A stretch of 64,000 bases of DNA from Halictus rubicundus (lineage: Eukaryota > Arthropoda > Insecta > Hymenoptera > Halictidae). The notes under the pieces are model-generated. The model made no database searches and had not been told where the DNA came from. It saw only the letters and a list, made by a program, of their open reading frames with translations. The stretch is taken from positions 5,585,116 to 5,649,115 of the forward strand of contig NC_135164.1 in the NCBI RefSeq assembly GCF_050948215.1, in the 5' to 3' direction. The stretch's first letter is position 1, and the number at the start of each line of letters is the position of its first letter. This document shows, in pieces, positions 1-12,768 of the stretch. The position numbers were made by a program, and so were the translations under genes.

Positions 1-307
1 ACTTATCTTTTGCAAAAACATTCAGTTGGTTGAACGCGCTCGATAAATTTTCAAATATGATTCCTATTTGTTTTTAATCGATTTCCTTTTTAGTTGTACC
101 GCCAATTAAGGAACAGCCTGTTGAAAGAGAGGTTTCGCTTGGCATGCCAATGAACGGGCCAGATTACATAGCTCATTTAGCACTTTGTATGCATACTTGT
201 TATGCACAAAGCTAACAAACATAGTCGTATAATATATATATATAGAGAGAGAGATGTGATGTTTCGGACAAAAATGCGAGAGTCAGAGAGTGTGTGTTTG
301 TGCATAC
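1..307 (-). other. Patronin intron (left edge, before the CKK exons)
   Basis: No CKK-like coding sequence is visible on the minus strand. There is a short AT dinucleotide run near 231-245 and an adjacent AG run. A plus-strand stretch at 95-207 is open but too short to support a gene. The remaining C-terminal exons are expected left of base 1. Confidence 0.6.
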
Positions 308-427
308 CCCTGAGACTGCCGCCCCGATAAAAAGGGCCGGAACGTCGTTCATCGAAATGAGCAGCAGTGAGACTGTCCTGCGAGCCTCGGTAGTAGTCTC
401 GTCTCATCGTCGGGGAGGTCAGCGACG
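308..427 (-). CDS. Patronin: Patronin exon 21, last pre-CKK linker exon in the window
   Basis: After a split Ala codon the exon encodes SLTSPTMRRDYYRGSQDSLT followed by a segment ending FYRGGSLR. Joined to exon 20 the reading is SNLSTASLTSPTMRRDYY, a Ser/Tyr-rich linker typical of the segment just before CKK. The acceptor is TACTGTAG then CG. The donor is probably at 307 (GTATGC), leaving one base; the exact end is less certain than other junctions because the next exon is outside the window. The frame runs into an AT-rich intron beyond it. Confidence 0.85.
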
Positions 428-3400
428 CTACAGTAAGTGTGTTAGTGCAAAACAAATCAGCTCGAATTTTCTTCACTATTCTAGTTCAATCGAATCGACT
501 CTAGGAATGCACAGAGAATGATAAACGGCGAGAGACTACGATTCCTTCGAACGTGTCCGTATCGCGATTTCGTATGGCAAACTAGCATAGCCGAGAAAAT
601 TTTGAGCTTGTGAACTCTGTGACTGGGTGAGATCTCTCAATAGAAACGATTACAGTAAAACTCAATATGTATATATAATATATATAAAAAGAAAAATCAA
701 AAGAGGAAACGGCAATGCTAACAAATCAAAACTCGTCCGAATCGGAATTCGTTGCCATGCAAAGAATAAAAATGCAATTACATTACAACATTGATAAACT
801 GTCGCTATTAGAATATTATAACGAAAGGAGAGTACGGTTATTGCAAACAGCAAAGTGATGTTTGTTATCTTGGAGACAACTGTTCCGGTGTACAAAAAAT
901 ATGTCGCGTTCATGTCTTAAATGAATAATGCGATCAAGTTAGTCGAGTATCCTGCTCGATTTTCTTTTCTAACGGGATCAATCTCCAAGAAACACTGATC
1001 ATCGCAACGAATAGTTGTCACACTACGAGATCTCGTTGCGTTTACTGACATACCTGTACTGAGATTGGAGGAAGAACCCTTTTTGCCACGGCTGGGCGTC
1101 AAAGCCCCGGAATCCAGTTCCGCGCCGGCGTCCACGTGAATCGTTTTGGGTCGTGGTCGAGTTGTTGCAGTCTTGTTACGAAGTTTTGTTGGCTTTATTG
1201 CATTGAGGAGCTCCTTGTCGATCACTTTGCCCTAAAAATTACGTGTCGTCAGATAAGTTCGGGTCAACGAGGCGATAAAAGCTTCGGGAGTGATCACGCA
1301 CTTCTCTTTCCGCCTCTTCTATCGCCTTCTTGACTTTGTGTTGCTCCAAAATTTCTGCTCTTCGTTTCCTTTCTTCTTCCTTTTTACGAGCTCTTTCCTC
1401 CGCCTTCGCTTTCTCTTGTTCCCGACGCGTTTGCGCTTCAGCCTCCTTCCTCTCCTTCATCTCCTCTTGCTGTTGTCTTCTTTGCAACGACAGTAGCATT
1501 ATGCGTTCCTTCTTGCGCTCCATTTCGTCCAGGGAATTCTACGGAATGACATTATTGGGTTCAGTACACGCCAGAGACACGCTTAAGACGCCACTTTTAG
1601 TATCGACTTACTGGATCCGGATTCGCAAGCTGATTCCCGATTATTAAACCGACACCCGATTGCCGACTCTCCGCGCTGGTGTCGCGTCTCTCCCGTAGTT
1701 TCTCTCTCTCCCCTTCCCTTTGCATCTCTTTATCTCTAATCTCATGTCGTTGGAAGTCCCTTTCGTCTATGTGACGCTGCTTCTCTCGGTCAGGCTCTAA
1801 CAACTTCTGCCTATCCGCGATAGCGGCCGGAGATTCGGGTCGAACCGTGAAGTCCTCGTTTTCAACGTACGACGACACTGTTCTTTCCTTAAAAAGTCGG
1901 CAACGCGAGATTAGAATCGTGTGTCTTACATTTAAGAGGACGCTGAAGCATCTCAAGTATCTCATAGATGAACCGTAGACTTGCCAATATTAGGAAATAA
2001 TCGCGGGTATGTGTTAAACAATAAGCGAGACATTTAAGATGCTGAAGTCAGGTGAGACCTCGAGGCATAAGTAGGATAATTTTGTGCTTACCTTCTTGGG
2101 AGAGGTTCTTTTTACTCTGAGAGTCGGTTTTGGTTTCTTCGGCGCGTCGTTGTCGAAACATATGTAGAAGCCTTTCTCGCCAGCGTCCGTTGGGTCAAGA
2201 GGTGTGACCTCCGGAGTACCTGACGGGGATGGCGTGGCCTCTCTTAGTGATGGATGAGGTTGAAATGAATTACGCGATATCGAGGGTCTAGTTGGTGATG
2301 GAATTCTATATGTACGGCTGCCGGACGTGATGTGCAAACCTCGTATGCCTTGTGAAAGCTCATCGTCATTTCCTTGAAAATATATGAGCGAATGGAGTAA
2401 CAGAAAATGAGAACCAAAACATAAAGACAACGATGCTCGTCGAAGCACGCAGGCATTCGGCAAAGAATGGGAGAAATTGTATAGAATGACACTCCGCAAT
2501 AACATAATAAACAAATCAAAAGCACGAAGATTGCAAAGGCACGTTACTATGTCTAACTGCAGAATGTCACGGTGAGGTGTTTTTAAAAATTCTGCAAGCA
2601 CTTTCCGAGAGAGTTGAGGTACGCAGTTCAAGGTTGCAAAGTGCAAAGAACTTACAGATATTCCATATTTGTAATTATTTTGCGGTGCAGTAATGGAAAT
2701 CAGTGTACAGAGAATTGAACTGAAGTCGAAGAGTATTTTATAGTAAATATTTATAATTAATTTGCGGTGTACTACTTGCCGCTTACTCCCACCTGTTGCC
2801 GAACACACTGCAAAATGTTTTCAAACGTGACAAGCCTAGCTAATTGGTATTTACCGATGAACGATATATTTTGAGGCTTCATGTCATCGACTGGTGGAGC
2901 TGGAACAGGTGCGTGTAGCGCAGTCACCTGTCTCTTCTCTGTTGGGCTTTCGCATTTGATGGGTATGTGATGTACAGTTGGCCTTTTTGGTTCTGGACTT
3001 TCGCTCATTAACTGACTTATTCGATGAACCTATATTAAAGATTAGAAAATAATTTATTACACTTCGGGTAGCAAAATATTTTCATTAACAACACTAAACT
3101 GTCACTTAATAAATCTAGAACACTCTGTAGATGTGCACTGGTAAATTACGCATAAACAAACCTCGTGAGAATAATTACATGATGACGTAGTAGTAGACGA
3201 ATAAAAGAAATGCATACTGACAATATTTCCGCACAAGTTCTCAAGAGAAAGTTAAAATAGAGTTTGAATGGGTGTAAACGCGTTCGAACGATGTAGCTTC
3301 GACATGAAACTGTCTGCCATACTGAGTCTTGAAAGCGTCTATAAATGTACATTACATCACTAACAGGTTCCATGGCTGCTGGTTGCTCATATATATATAT

Positions 3401-6400
3401 ATGTATGCAGTAATTTATTTAGCACCTGAGTGACCAAAAAACTAAGCATAGACTACTCCGTGCATAGAAACGTGACTTCCTTATCGATTGAAATTATTAA
3501 CAAAAGAATCTTTTAATGATCCTTTTCACAATATTATTCTATTTGCAGGGAATTCTGACATGAAAAAAATTTACTCTGTCTACGTACTGATATTTACAAT
3601 AATCTACAGAGTACAGCAAGTAACTGGAACCACTTGAACTACTTTGGAAAAAATGAAAACTCTGTGGAAAGTATGACTTTGCTGGTATAAAAAAGTCAAT
3701 CGTTAATTTAGGAGACATTTCAGTAAGTTCCAGTTGCTTGCGTTGTGTTGGAGCAATGTTCTAGAACGAAACCGTGAGGCAAACATAAGAGAATTGTGAT
3801 ACATACAGCGTTTCGATGTTGAGGACTAGCAGAAGACGGTGGTGTTTGATTAAAGATAGATGAAGACGTCGGATATGTAGAACCAGGATGACTCATTTGA
3901 TTGTTACAAAGACTATGATCCCCGCCATTGAGGTACCTCGGTTCTGGAGGGGTGTCGTGCAAAACGAATCCTTTCTGTTGAGGTGGATGCGTTCCCCAGT
4001 TTCGCGTGTCTTGGTACAATCGCATATCTTGCTGATAACCTGTGGATTAGAAGATATAAATAATTGAAAACATTGACAGAAACATACTGTCAGTATATCC
4101 ACACTTGTTCCTTAAAAATATGTGAATACCTGTCTGCGGAGAACCGTATCGAGGATCCATCGATTGTTGATAACCTACGGCAGCCATTTCATTCGCTAAA
4201 CTCTGCGTGGGAGGTGGTTGGCCCCACATTCGTCTTTGCAATTGCGGTTGATCGTGCAAATAAAACTGCGACTGTTGAGATTCTTGCAATTTCGAGCCCA
4301 AAGTGTTCATGGTCGGCATTCCAAAACTCTACAATAATATGAGATCAATTGTAAAATGAGCATCAAACTCTTTTCTACGAAAAATTCTTGTACGTACTTG
4401 CATATGGTGCTGACTGAGACTCTGCAACTGCTGCAACTGTTGCTGCATTTGTTGCTGATGATGAGACATTAAGTGCTGCTGCTGTATCTGATTCTGTTGA
4501 TTGGCTAGGCGTTGTATGTCACCTTGTATTTCGCTAAGACTATTATTCAATCTGCGGGAAAATATCAGGTACACATTCTCAAGAAAGCTCAATAGACTTA
4601 ATGTTCATACACAGGGTGAGCCGGAAGAAACTTGAGTGTCCTAGAATTGACGATGGAGCAAAATGTCCTGGGCAAATTGTTAGGGGTTGATCTCAAGGTT
4701 GTTTGAAGGTTGTTTGGTGCTCCCGCACCCCAGAATCAAGTCCGTTAAAACCATAATCAACTAGGAGACTAGGCGATTAAATTAATTTTCAAAGATCAGT
4801 CGATCACCTTCGAACGACCTTGAAATCGAAAAATCTGAGCGTCGTTTCTCGCGAGTCACCCGGTGTATGTTTCATCAAGCGTAAACGAATACTGACTGCG
4901 ATATAGACTGATGGTACTGCTCAAGATCCATATTTTCAATGTCCGGTGTACGTCTGGTTTCGATAAACGGCGCATTGCCATCATGCTCCAACCACTTATG
5001 CTCTACATCCCGTACATCCTCGCTAATCTCCTGTTGTCGTCGGGACAAGTATAGACAAATTATTTACAAGAACGGGAAAGCATCCGTCGTTGGTAGTCAT
5101 AACATTGCATACCTACAGGGGCCAATTAAATGTACAATGCGTGTCTCATTGTTTTTGCATCTACTAGCGTCTAGCGAATGTTTCGTATCAATTAACTGTA
5201 TCACGAGATTAATCGGTATTTGTCGGGCGACTACGCGAGCGAATCAATCTCCTGTAGATATACAATCGTACGTTAGCGAAGGAACGGAATTTCCATCCGT
5301 GAGAAGGCAGTGGAATAAAATTACAAATTAGCCTCGGGCGATTAATGACACCGTAGCCGATCGTTCACAGACAGTTTAGAAGATCTGACGTGTCGAGATA
5401 TGTACAATCGATACCGTTTGACATTTTTTTTTTTGCAATGATGCTCAGTGATAGTTACAGAAAAGGAATTCCAGTGAACACAGTCAACGATAACTCGGAC
5501 AGATATTGAGACAATCCACCTTGCTCTTCGCGAAACGCGTGAACGCCAGCATCGAATTGGACTCTATTGTTAATACATCGTGCCAGATTAGGATACAAGT
5601 GTGAAGAGAACCACCACCGTTGGAGAGCAAGTCTAAATTTGTTCGAACACGATTCCTGTCCAAAGAGTGTTTGGTGCTGTACCATGCATTCCGAGGACGA
5701 CATCTTTACAAACCGTGTCTTGTTTACATGGGAGCGAAGTTATTGTCGCGAAGTTTTCATAGACCACTGGGACTGTTTCGTTTTCCTCTATGTCTAAGTA
5801 CAAGCGACAAAAAAGCGGAATAATCATTCCCTGTTGTAAACTCAATCAAGAGATCCGTCGACTAAGGAAACAAAATCATGTGAAGCGCACATACAGGATG
5901 TTCGACTGCGCCTGGTCCCTTTGGGACTGACAAAGTAACAATCCTCGACTCTCGAGGATTGATTCCGTCGTGTACGCAGTCGTGCACCTTGCATTCTATC
6001 TTACATGTTTGCGTATTATAGCGTACCGTCGTTGCTTTTCAGCTGTATCGTATGTTAGAATGTTAAAAAGAAAAAAGGTATATCGTATACACTCTGTGAC
6101 TGCGCTTTGTTCAGTCGCGAAATGAACAGCAGGGGGGCGGGGGGGCAGAGGTAGGAAAAAGTAACAAACGTCTGAAAGCCATACATAAGCATGTATGTAG
6201 AAATAATCGCTATATAGAGGTCGGCGAGTCAGCAAAGTATCTCTGTGGAAAAATGTTTTTGTTCATCTACTGGAACGCTGTTTTATGTGATATCGTACCT
6301 TGAGCGAGAAGGGTCTCTGTGGCTTTTCTTGAAAGGGTTGTTGGGGTACGGGGGTCGTCTCGGAAACGCTTGTCGGGGTCTCCCCCGAAGATCCGGAGGT

Positions 6401-9400
6401 TACAGGAGTGGGGGGACCGATTTCGGCCGGACTGTCCCCCCCGGACGTTGATGAAGAGGGAGATTTAACCTTACCCTGTAACCAGCCCAACCACCGTGCC
6501 TTGTTAAGTACTTGGAGTCCGCATATGCCACGTCCAATATGTCTCTCCAACCACCACACACCATGGTCGGAGCGTCTCCACAGCCAAGTTAAACGTTACA
6601 TTCAAGCACTAAATACCAAAGCCAATTCAATCTCGCAAACATAAATTCGCATCAATTTTTACTCGCTGTTGCTTCGCACGATAGGCTCCCGCATTGCGCG
6701 ACAAAAACGTTGTTTCACATTTCCTGCCAATTTGTTAGCCCTGCCGTACGGTAGGGCCATGTTAGGGTGGACCTGATTATGTTACAGATAAAAGAACAAT
6801 GTATCTTATATATCATTGAACCCTTCTTTTACATAGAGAAATTGAGTATTATATTTCTCAAGATCCAGAAGGATTTTTTAAAATTTCTTAAACACGGTTC
6901 TAATTGATGGAAAGATGAGAACGGCATAATTAACTCTTGTTAACGACACTGTTAAGTATTCAATCTACGAGAGTGTGAGAGAGATTATGAGACTTGATCC
7001 GGCAGCGTGTCTTCATTTTTAATAATAGCATCCATTATGCAAATATATTCGTTAATTTACTGCTGATAGTTTGCTCGCGTTGCAATTTAGTTGCGGACAA
7101 ATTTCACTCCTTAACTCGATGTATGATGGTAGTATTAGTGTGACAATTTTCTGTACAGTGCAGAAGGGCTAAACAATGTTTTGTTCGTGTTTGTGCGAGG
7201 GCCTATCGCACATTCTCGACTAAAATAGAAACGTACTATGTTCGAACAGCGTTTCTGCGAAAGAACTACAGTACTCTTTCGTTACTTTCTATATTCTTCA
7301 CCGCGAGGGATTACTATACTTCTTACGATTCCCTTCGTTAATTTTGTTCATTAATTCGCTAATGTACAGATGTACAGCTGAATGTAACTTTCTCTGCTGA
7401 AAGTGGCTAGCAACAGTAAACATGCATACCGTCACCGGATTATTTATACTGCGGTTTTGGTTTTAGTGTACAGAGTGCATCGGACGAGTGAATCAGACAT
7501 CGCTAGACGTCTATGTAAATTCCGATTTGAATTCAGATATAGCCAGAACGAAATAAAAATGATAGGAGTCTCTCTTACGAATTTCTTGTTAATTATTTCT
7601 GTGTGCAAGTCTGAAATTTTGATGCACTCTGCATACGACTCCTTCTGCGGAAGAGCATCACAGAGGATTTTCACTATCGCTCTCAAGTTTTAGGGTAGTA
7701 TTGTTTGAAAAAATTTGATATTATATTATATTTCAAAGACCTCTGTGTTACTATTCTGCAGACATAATCTGAACGAAGTAGGACACCTCAGGTGCTTCCC
7801 TTCTAAAGAACTTTGCGCATAAAAACGTGTAAAGCACAGAAACGGAAGTAGCATAGAAAAATAATATTCGGAAATATTCCTATGTATAACTTGGAAAGCA
7901 ATTATGCTTTCTCACACGAGTATCTGTTTCAAAATACACAAATGTCCAAAGTTCTAAAACGTTGCTCGAATGATATGTTTCTTAGAAAATTTACAAACTA
8001 ACTTTTTTCAACCTTCCACATAGGAATATCTCCTGCGTGATCTATTTTATTATACAATCTGTCGAATCTACGTATAACTGTGGTTTGGTAGTCACGCAAA
8101 CATTATCGCTTCGGCATGCGCTTACCACCAAGAACAGCTGAAAGGTGAGAAAGAAAAAAAAAAGTATTACAATAACGTAGCGGGCAATCAAGATTATCTG
8201 CTTTCACCACGTGACAGGCGTCAATATTACGTCGCATTTGCAACTACATATACACAGATTCTTTGCTCGTCAAACTAGTGGTACATAGATGTTAAAAGGA
8301 ACGTATGAATATTAAAAAAAAAATAGTGCCGCTTTAACCTGTAATAAAAAAATGATTAACTGCAAAAGCTCGCTCGAGGATTCTACTTGACAAAGTAATC
8401 GGTAAATAGTGACACAGCCAGATACGTAATGTAAAAACAAAACAAAAAGTCGTACGCAAAGAAGAAAAAAAAAATGGAACGGATATATAGTGCAGCTTGT
8501 AAACCCAAATGAATCGCGTGTTACAGAAGAAAAAGAAACTCTTTTAGTGTCCGACGTACAATACAATTATGCATTGCTCCGTACCGAACAGCCTGTGGCT
8601 AGATTTCGAGTAACTCATGGCTGTATTCAATGCTCTGTTTCATATTGACAATTCCTGTGTACTCATACTTCTTTAAGGCGACTGAATGTTCGTTTGAAAA
8701 AATGTATCCTTAGATATTCGTTACTGTAGATTCGATCGATGTCGTGTATCAGAATAAAAAGAAACAAATCATTAAAATGGCCATGAAGAATGTGATCTGG
8801 CTGGAAATGATGTGTGACGCTCGAAATGGGAAACACGAGTTTCGAGATCGTAAACTTTAACGTAACAGCACGCTTTACCTTCGAAACAGCTTGCAAGAAC
8901 GCAGCTTTCCCCACTTTCTGACGCGTTTTCGACATGACCACCTCCATCCTCCTCTTCTCGTTCTCTATATGACGACGTTTCTCTTCCAGTTTCAATCTAA
9001 TATTATTCAGTTGTGAGGCCATAATCGTGTTACCACCGTTTTCATCTGCTCGTATGAATTTTATTCGGTTCGTCAGTTTCTTATCGTTCTCGTAAACAGC
9101 TGAATGCGCGTTAAGAAGGTCGTTTCGTGTCTAGAAACCCTTTTATTAGGCAAAAATACTTCAAATGGGAACACCAACATCATTTTAACATACACGTTCT
9201 ACCAACATTCGAACGTGGTATCAATCTAGTGTCACTGAAATATTCAGGACGCTTACTTTCTTTAACATATGCATTAAAATTGCAGGTACAACGAACGTAA
9301 AAGTAAAGAAAGAATGGTTTCTCGAATTGCAACATGAAGCGACCTTCTTAACAAATGTATACGCACCGACAGAATGTTGCTCCACTTGCTGTAACTGTTG

Positions 9401-12400
9401 ATTGCTCTGTTGCTGCCACGTGGTCGTGTTCGGCAGCGTGGCGAACGTTGTCTTTTTCTCGCCGTTCCCGTTCCCGTTCGTCTGGCCGTGTTTCTTAATC
9501 GTCAGATTCGACTTGGTGGTGGCATCCTCGGACTCGGTGTAAGTCAAGTTGATTCCTTTATCGGAGCTTTGCCTGTTCAAGTTCGCGAAGCTGGCCAATT
9601 TCGACGTGTTGTCCCCTTCCGAATTATCGTTATCACTGGAATGTAAGATCTGCTTCAGCGCAACGTTGTCCAAGCTCGAGTTCGAGGCTTGTCTTCTCAA
9701 TCTCGGAGGCTCGTCGTTCCCATAACCGTTGTCCGATAGTATGTGCTGCACTCCGCTGCCGTACACGTCCTGAACGCTTGACCGTGCTGGCAACGTTGGC
9801 TCGGTTGTGTTCCTCTTGCCAACGTGGACACCGACCTCCTTGTCCGGATTTCTGCCGAAGTTGTGTAAGTTGTCCTGTGAAAGAACAATAATCAGTCGAT
9901 TACTCTAGATCTAATTTGCCTTCGTTGCTCTATCTTGTCGCCTTCTACACTTCTTTGTGGTAACTATTAGTTGCCCATCAATCTATTACATTTTCTTCTA
10001 CTAACAAATTAGGTACCATAAGTCAGCTACTCCTAGGTTAGCAGTCCATCATGCCAGCTAAGCCTGGTAGCCTATTCTGGTAGCCCATCCTGATAGTTTA
10101 TCAGTTGATTATACGTACTATCCCCTTCTAACTAGTTAGCTACTCTAAGCCTAGTAACCCACCAGCCGATTTCCTTCTTCTAACAAATTTGAGGACCTCC
10201 AGCTCCTCTTGGTAACCCACTTTGGCAACTCGTCCTAATAACGCCTCAGTCAAATACATTTTCCCTTACTAATTCATTAGCTGTTCTGAGCTGAATAGTT
10301 CGTAAATCGACTATGTTTCTTTCTTCGAACAATTTAGCTAACTCAAGTTTTCTAGCCTGTCTTGGTAGCCCATCTACTAACTTATAAGCAGATTACACTT
10401 TCTCCTGCTAACTAGTTAACTGTTCTAGGCCTCGTAGACGATCAGTTGATTTCTTTCATCCAGAAATTAGCTACCTGAAGCCAAGTATCACGTCCTGGCA
10501 GCCCCTGTTGGTAGCCTACACCCTGATCAGACGCTCTCCAGCTACATTAATCATGGTTAGGCGAACGAACGGTGAAAACACACCTGAGAACCGCCAAAGT
10601 TTTCTATGGTCAGCTGAGAATCGTCCGAAACGCTGTTGCGCCTGGATCGGCGACCCGCGTAAGAACTTCTCCTTTGTTCTTCCCAGTTGCTCGGCCGACC
10701 AGCGGCATCTGCTCTAGCTACTGACTTCTCATCTGCCACGGAGCTCAACGTAGGAATGCCTTTGCCACGGTGGACCACGAAACTCTCCTCGCTCCCCGTT
10801 CGTCTGTAAAACAGAAAGCATTTAGAAACCACGGAAATCGAGAGGATGGTGAACAGTACTAGGAATTATTTATGGTCGATCGGTTGAAGCCGAGTCGCAC
10901 GGACCGTTTTCGTTCTGCAGCGTGAAAAAGAAAATAAAGAAGAAGAACGTACCTGTCGTCGTGAGAGTAATTTTCAGCAGTCTGTTGCAACGATTGCGAC
11001 TTCTTGACAGAGGAGGACGACGCTGCTTTCGCAACTAGAAAACAATGCAATGCTGAATCGATCGTTTACGCACGCACGTGGAAAATAGCACCAATACTCT
11101 AAGTCAGCAGTCATTTCTGACGTGTGGGAGAATGAAGGTTTTCGGAAGGATTGACCGCGCGAGATTCGCGGTCGAAATTTCTATACACGGTTTTCGAGCG
11201 GGCCGAGATTGAGACTGAATTGTCAAATAAATTTGAATTCCATGAAAGTGAGTTCAAGTGATTTTTGTTTCGCTCCGATAGAAATTTCGACGTGCGCAAA
11301 TGCCTCGGACTAAAGTTTCTAAGGAACGGAAGCTCTTCTCATTAGACAGTCAATGAATGTACACTTATCGAATGGTTACGAGTTGATCGATTCTACCGAC
11401 TGAAATTCTAGCGTCTCTAATTGTCGTGTGAAACACAATCGGTGAAACCATCGAATAAGAATATGTATTTCGTGAACGTAAAAGAAACGCAGAACGTATT
11501 AGTGAACAGACAGAAAAATACAAAACACGCATATAACATAGACACAATGTACGTTGCAAACCAGGTATACTAACTGAATATGGAGTGGATGTACATACAT
11601 ATATATATATATTTGTTCGTCTATTTATATATGTATTAACGAGAGTCGTCCAGACTTCACCCTGCGTCGCTGAACGATACAAGACAATAGACAGCATGCA
11701 AAACGAAAATGTAGGAAACCGGAAGCCAACGACAACGCAAGCAACTGAACAGCCAAAAATTAGGGAGCCTGACGCGGAGATGCGCGCAAGGTGCATGCAG
11801 ACCTATTTGCCCAGGACCGCTAACTATAGTTTCATGGCACACACACAGAGTACTATGCAAATTAAATCGTTAATAAAAAGCGGTGTGCCTAACAGTTACG
11901 CCGGTTTCTTGCACAGCTAATCTAAATACGGGCCACGTTTTAAATGCAAAACGCATTTCATACTACAGCCATCGGGAGCAAATGGTTTTTTCTTCCCCCG
12001 AGGTGTATTCCGTTCTCAATGCATTTCAAGTCGATTGTTTGAACTCGCTCTCGCGAGTTAACATCGGAATCGAAGAAAAAAAAAAGGTACGCTCATATTA
12101 AGAAAATGAATTCTCTGTAATTCCGAACCGTGAAACTACTTTAACCGGCGAATATGTTTCGCGGAATGAACGGATTGTTTCTGCGCAACCGAAATCGTTA
12201 GAGAGGATGCGATGAGACTTCAAGAACGGTCATTTCGAAAAGCACGGAAACATTGATTTCTATCGTGTACACACGAACACGGTTTCGTATAGAATTTCAT
12301 ACGCAAAAGACCGCGTCCAACTAGGTCGGCACAACGTAAAGTCATGACAATAACAATTCATAATTCATGAGCAATGCGTTAATAATTAGCGCTTCGGAAG

Positions 12401-12733
12401 CGAGCCGCCTAATCACCTGAAAGTCGGCTTTTCTCGCTTGAACCTTGAAAGATCGTCGAGTTCTCCACGCTTTTAAATAAATATCAATACAACAATTAAG
12501 AAGCCGCCGCGTAATTGCCCGAACGATCTCGAAAGCGCCGGCATAAATCTACAGGTGGCAGGAAAGTGACGCGAGAATCGCTGCTTTCCAATTCAAACGA
12601 GACCATTAGCTCGACAATCTCATTTTCTCATTCTTCGAAATTCGACCGATAATGAATAAAAGAAACAGTATGTTGCGCACGTGCCACGCGGCGATCGGCG
12701 TTCCACCTGGCTCGGATTGAAGTTCGAAACACT

Positions 12734-12768
<35 letters not shown>

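Noticed and set aside
95..207. Possible last exon of a plus-strand gene near the left edge
   Set aside because: It has an acceptor-like site and a short open frame, but no known protein and no partner exon; it more likely lies in a Patronin intron.
1290..1647. Plus-strand open frames opposite the charged coiled coil
   Set aside because: They are shadows of the Glu/Arg/Lys-rich minus-strand exons, giving Phe/Leu/Ser-rich translations.
3320..3373. Possible extra Patronin exon starting with a MEPVSDVMY-like reading
   Set aside because: Its acceptor phase does not fit between exons 15 and 16 (both phase 0), and exons 15 and 16 join directly.
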